Source: Rhizobiales bacterium GAS188 (GTDB taxonomy: Bacteria > Pseudomonadota > Alphaproteobacteria > Rhizobiales > Beijerinckiaceae). Taken from it: DNA of 64,000 bases. The notes under the pieces were generated by a model. The model had not been told where the DNA came from. It saw only the letters and a list, made by a program, of their open reading frames with translations, and searched no databases. Location: NCBI GenBank assembly GCA_900104855.1, contig FNSS01000001.1, positions 8,131,001 to 8,195,000 of the forward strand. Direction: 5' to 3'. Within the stretch, counting starts at the first letter, position 1. Each line of letters begins with the position of its first letter. Position numbers and translations under genes: made by a program. Shown here one piece after another: positions 61,322 through 64,000 of this stretch.

Positions 61322-62314
61322 ATGCGCGATTTCCAGCGATCCATGATTGCCGCCTGCGTCGCCATGGGCATTGCGGCGGCGTCCAGCGCGGCGCAGGCTC
61401 AATCCGGCAGACTGGTTCTGTATACCTCGCAGCCCGACAAGGACGCGCAGGAGACCGTCAAGGCGTTCAAGACGCATGCCCCTGACGTGGACGTGGAGAT
61501 CTTTCGCTCCGGCACCATCGAGGTGATGAGCAAATTGGCCGCCGAGTTTGCCGGGGGTCAACCGAAAGCCGATGTGTTGCTGATCGCCGATGCGGTGAGC
61601 ATGGAGGCGTTGAAGCTCGAGAACCGCCTCCTCCAATATAATGATGCCAAGGTCGATGGCTTGCGCGAAGGCTCAATCGACCCCGAGCGCTATTATTTCG
61701 GCTCCAAGCTGATCACGACCGGGATTGTCTACAACACGGCGGCGACGCTGCGGCCTGACTCTTGGGGCGACCTCGCGAAGCCGGAGTACAAAGGTCAGGT
61801 TGCGATGCCGAGCCCGCTCTATTCCGGCGCAGCAGCGATCATGTTGAGCGCGATGACCGAGCGACCCGACCTGGGCTGGACTTATTTCGAAGCCCTGCAA
61901 GCGAACGAGGCCGTCCCGATGCGCGGCAATGGCGCCGTCTTGAAGTCGGTCGCGACGGGCGAGAAGCCATATGGGGTGCTCGTCGACTTCATGGCCCTGA
62001 CCGCGAGGCAGAAGGGATCGCCGATTGCGTTCGTGTTCCCGAAGGAAGGCGTGCCCGCGGTCACCGAGCCGGTCGCCATCCTGAAGACGACGCAAAACCA
62101 GGCGGCCGCCAAAGCCTTCGTCGATTTCATCCTCTCCGATGAAGGGCAGAAGCTCGCGGTGTCCCAAGGCTATATACCAGCAAAGACTTCGATTCCGGGC
62201 CCGATTTGGTTGCCGGAAGGGGTCACCATCAACATCATCTCCAAAAATTTGAAGTCGATCTTGTCGCATACCGATGCCGACAAGAAGCGCTTTGCCGAAA
62301 TGTTCGGCGGCTGA
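61322..62314 (+). CDS. ABC transporter periplasmic binding protein (Fe3+/aminophosphonate type)
   Basis: A 330-residue family-1 binding protein. AGGAAGGGAAG precedes ATG 61322, which opens a signal peptide cut near AAQAQ. The mature protein starts GRLVLYTSQPDKDAQETVKAF and contains FRSGTIEVMSKLAAEFAGGQ, as in binding proteins for 2-aminoethylphosphonate or ferric iron. It resembles the binding protein at 6447-7484 in type but clearly differs in sequence. It is the first gene of the importer that continues to the right edge. Confidence 0.9.
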   Translation: MRDFQRSMIAACVAMGIAAASSAAQAQSGRLVLYTSQPDKDAQETVKAFKTHAPDVDVEIFRSGTIEVMSKLAAEFAGGQPKADVLLIADAVSMEALKLENRLLQYNDAKVDGLREGSIDPERYYFGSKLITTGIVYNTAATLRPDSWGDLAKPEYKGQVAMPSPLYSGAAAIMLSAMTERPDLGWTYFEALQANEAVPMRGNGAVLKSVATGEKPYGVLVDFMALTARQKGSPIAFVFPKEGVPAVTEPVAILKTTQNQAAAKAFVDFILSDEGQKLAVSQGYIPAKTSIPGPIWLPEGVTINIISKNLKSILSHTDADKKRFAEMFGG

Positions 62315-62327
62315 GGTGATTTGAGGC

Positions 62328-64000
62328 ATGCCCGTCGCAGCCATCGGTCCCGCCCGCATCTGGCAGGAGCGCGGATTGATCTACGGCCTGGTCATCGTGG
62401 TCGCGATCTTGTCCCTGCTGCCGATGGCGCGCTTGCTGATCGAAGGGCTCGTGCAGCATGGCAGCCTGTCCGTCGCGCCGGCAGCGAGGGTGCTGTCGAG
62501 CGGCGCGACCTGGACCGCCTTCGGACACAGCATCGAAACGGCGCTTGGCGGCACGCTCATCGCGGTCGCCCTCGGGGCGACGGTGGTGTGCGTCGTGACG
62601 CTGACGGATATGCGGGCACGCGCGCCTTTCGTCTTCTGCTTCGTGCTGCCGTTGATGATCGCGCCGCAAGTGACTGCGCTCGCTTGGCTGCAGGTGACGG
62701 GACCTTCGAGCCCGCTTTTGAAGGCGCTCGGCATCGCACCGTCGCTCGGCTCCCCTAATCTGCTCTATTCGCGCGACGGAATCATCCTGCTGTTGGGCAT
62801 TCAATATGCGCCGCTCGTCTTCCTGACATTGCGAGCGGGGTTGCGGAGCCTGCCACGCGAGTTGATCGAGGCTGGATTGTCGTCGGGTGCCCGCAAATTC
62901 ACGGTCTTGCGCACCATCATCTTGCCGCTGATGACGCCACCCCTGATCGCGGGCGTCGCGCTCTGCTTCGTCTCCTGTATCGGCAATTTCGGCATTCCGG
63001 CATTCCTGGGCATCCCCGGTCGCTACACTGTCCTGCCGACCCTTATCTATCAGCGCTTGTCTGGCCTGGGACCTGGCGTGCTGTCGGAGGTTGCGGTCCT
63101 GTCGCTTCTCATCGGCGTGGTGGCGGTGGCGGGCATCCTGCTCCAGGATCTTCTGCTGCGGCGATGTGATTACCGCATACCGACGCGCACAGCCTCGGCG
63201 CAGCCCTTCGAGCTTGGGCGCTGGAGGTTGCCGGTCGAGCTTGTTCTGTGGGCCATGATCGCCATCATCCTGGTCGTGCCGCTTCTTGGCCTCGTGATGA
63301 CCGCACTGGTGCCGGCCTATGGAATTCCACTCAATCTTCAGACCATGACACTGGCAAATTTCGCCTTCGTTCTCCTCGAGCACGAAGCAGCGCGGCGTGC
63401 CTTCGTGAACAGTTTCATGCTGGCCGGCGGGGCAGCTTTGGTGCTGGCACTCGTCTCGATGCCGCTTGCTTATTTCATGGTCTGGCGGCGCACGCGGCTG
63501 TTGCGATTCCTGAATCTCGCGGCCGAGCTGCCTTATGCTTTGCCCGGTGTCGTTCTGTCGATTTCAGCAATCCTTCTCTTCCTGAAGCCGATCCCGGTGC
63601 TGGGCATTTCGATCTATAGTACAATCTGGATCATCTTTTTCGCCTATCTCGCACGCTTTCTCGTATTGGGATTGCGCCCCGTCGCGAGCGGCTTTCAACA
63701 GCTCGACATGTCGCTCGAAGAGGCCGCACAGGTCGCAGGCGCTTCGCTGCTCTTCCGGCTGCGCACCGTCATCGTGCCGCTCGTCGCGCCGGCGGCCGCG
63801 GCCGGCGCCATCCTGATCTTCCTGACCGCCTTCAACGAGCTCACCGTCTCGGCCCTCCTGTGGTCCTCGCGGGCCGAGACTCTCGGTGTCGTGGTGTTCT
63901 CATTCGAGCAGGGCGGGGAGAGCAACTACGCTGCCGCAATCTCCGTCCTGACGATCGTGGTGACATTGGGGATTCTGCTTTCGCTGGCCATCTTCGGCCG
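62328..64000 (+). CDS. fused double-domain ABC permease (FbpB type), incomplete at right edge
   Basis: Opens with ATG 62328, 13 nt after the binding-protein stop, and stays open to the end of the window (557 codons seen). Two permease domains are visible: the first EAA loop near LIEAGLSSGARKFTVLRTIIL, the second near LEEAAQVAGASLLFRLRTVIVP. The layout and size match the permease at 4216-6411. Its stop codon and the expected ATPase gene should lie just beyond the window. Confidence 0.9.
   Translation, partial: MPVAAIGPARIWQERGLIYGLVIVVAILSLLPMARLLIEGLVQHGSLSVAPAARVLSSGATWTAFGHSIETALGGTLIAVALGATVVCVVTLTDMRARAPFVFCFVLPLMIAPQVTALAWLQVTGPSSPLLKALGIAPSLGSPNLLYSRDGIILLLGIQYAPLVFLTLRAGLRSLPRELIEAGLSSGARKFTVLRTIILPLMTPPLIAGVALCFVSCIGNFGIPAFLGIPGRYTVLPTLIYQRLSGLGPGVLSEVAVLSLLIGVVAVAGILLQDLLLRRCDYRIPTRTASAQPFELGRWRLPVELVLWAMIAIILVVPLLGLVMTALVPAYGIPLNLQTMTLANFAFVLLEHEAARRAFVNSFMLAGGAALVLALVSMPLAYFMVWRRTRLLRFLNLAAELPYALPGVVLSISAILLFLKPIPVLGISIYSTIWIIFFAYLARFLVLGLRPVASGFQQLDMSLEEAAQVAGASLLFRLRTVIVPLVAPAAAAGAILIFLTAFNELTVSALLWSSRAETLGVVVFSFEQGGESNYAAAISVLTIVVTLGILLSLAIFG

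Overview
This is a high-GC window with the gene content of an alphaproteobacterium, most likely of the Hyphomicrobiales (Rhizobiales). The evidence is many ABC and TRAP uptake systems, MocR and LysR regulators, and intergenic palindromes of the type found throughout that order (1378-1510). No rRNA, tRNA, CRISPR array or complete insertion sequence was seen, and family or genus cannot be fixed from the sequence alone.

From 1 to 14.7 kb the window is mainly nutrient uptake. It holds a cupin, an LLM-type flavin oxidoreductase, an Fe3+/aminophosphonate-type ABC importer with a fused double permease, a signal-peptidase-like protein that has lost both catalytic residues, a TRAP transporter (dctPQM), and a MocR regulator divergent from an aminotransferase. 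From 14.7 to 24.4 kb a minus-strand block encodes a polyamine-type ABC importer followed by ethanolamine ammonia-lyase (eutB, eutC). It is divergent from a second MocR regulator and a DadA-like FAD oxidoreductase, with a strong palindromic operator between them.

From 24.4 to 39 kb there is a TPR-methyltransferase, then a tightly packed eight-gene minus-strand operon: an N-carbamoyl-D-amino-acid-hydrolase-like enzyme, one polar-amino-acid-type permease and ATPase, three paralogous binding proteins, a polysaccharide-deacetylase/imidase-like enzyme and an amidohydrolase. A divergent LysR gene flanks it. The set suggests import and breakdown of a cyclic ureide or imide. A DapA-like lyase follows, behind a Lys/Arg-rich micro-ORF and an intrinsic terminator, then an MFS exporter with a divergent LysR.

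From 39 to 43.9 kb lies an accessory stretch, partly of lower GC, with small orphan genes, several short exported proteins, and a family of two-hairpin repeats (four copies here, a fifth near 46.9 kb). From 43.9 to 58.5 kb is an envelope-polysaccharide region: a GT4-like and a GT31-like glycosyltransferase, a Wzm/Wzt-type ABC exporter, a large polytopic protein, UDP-glucuronate decarboxylase, two GT2 enzymes and two GtrA proteins. It is interrupted near 54.6-56.9 kb by a serine-recombinase remnant and a truncated secreted Ig-like protein.

From 58.6 to 64 kb there is a LysR, an isochorismatase-family hydrolase divergent from a TetR with a tandem operator, and a second Fe3+/aminophosphonate-type importer whose permease runs off the right edge.
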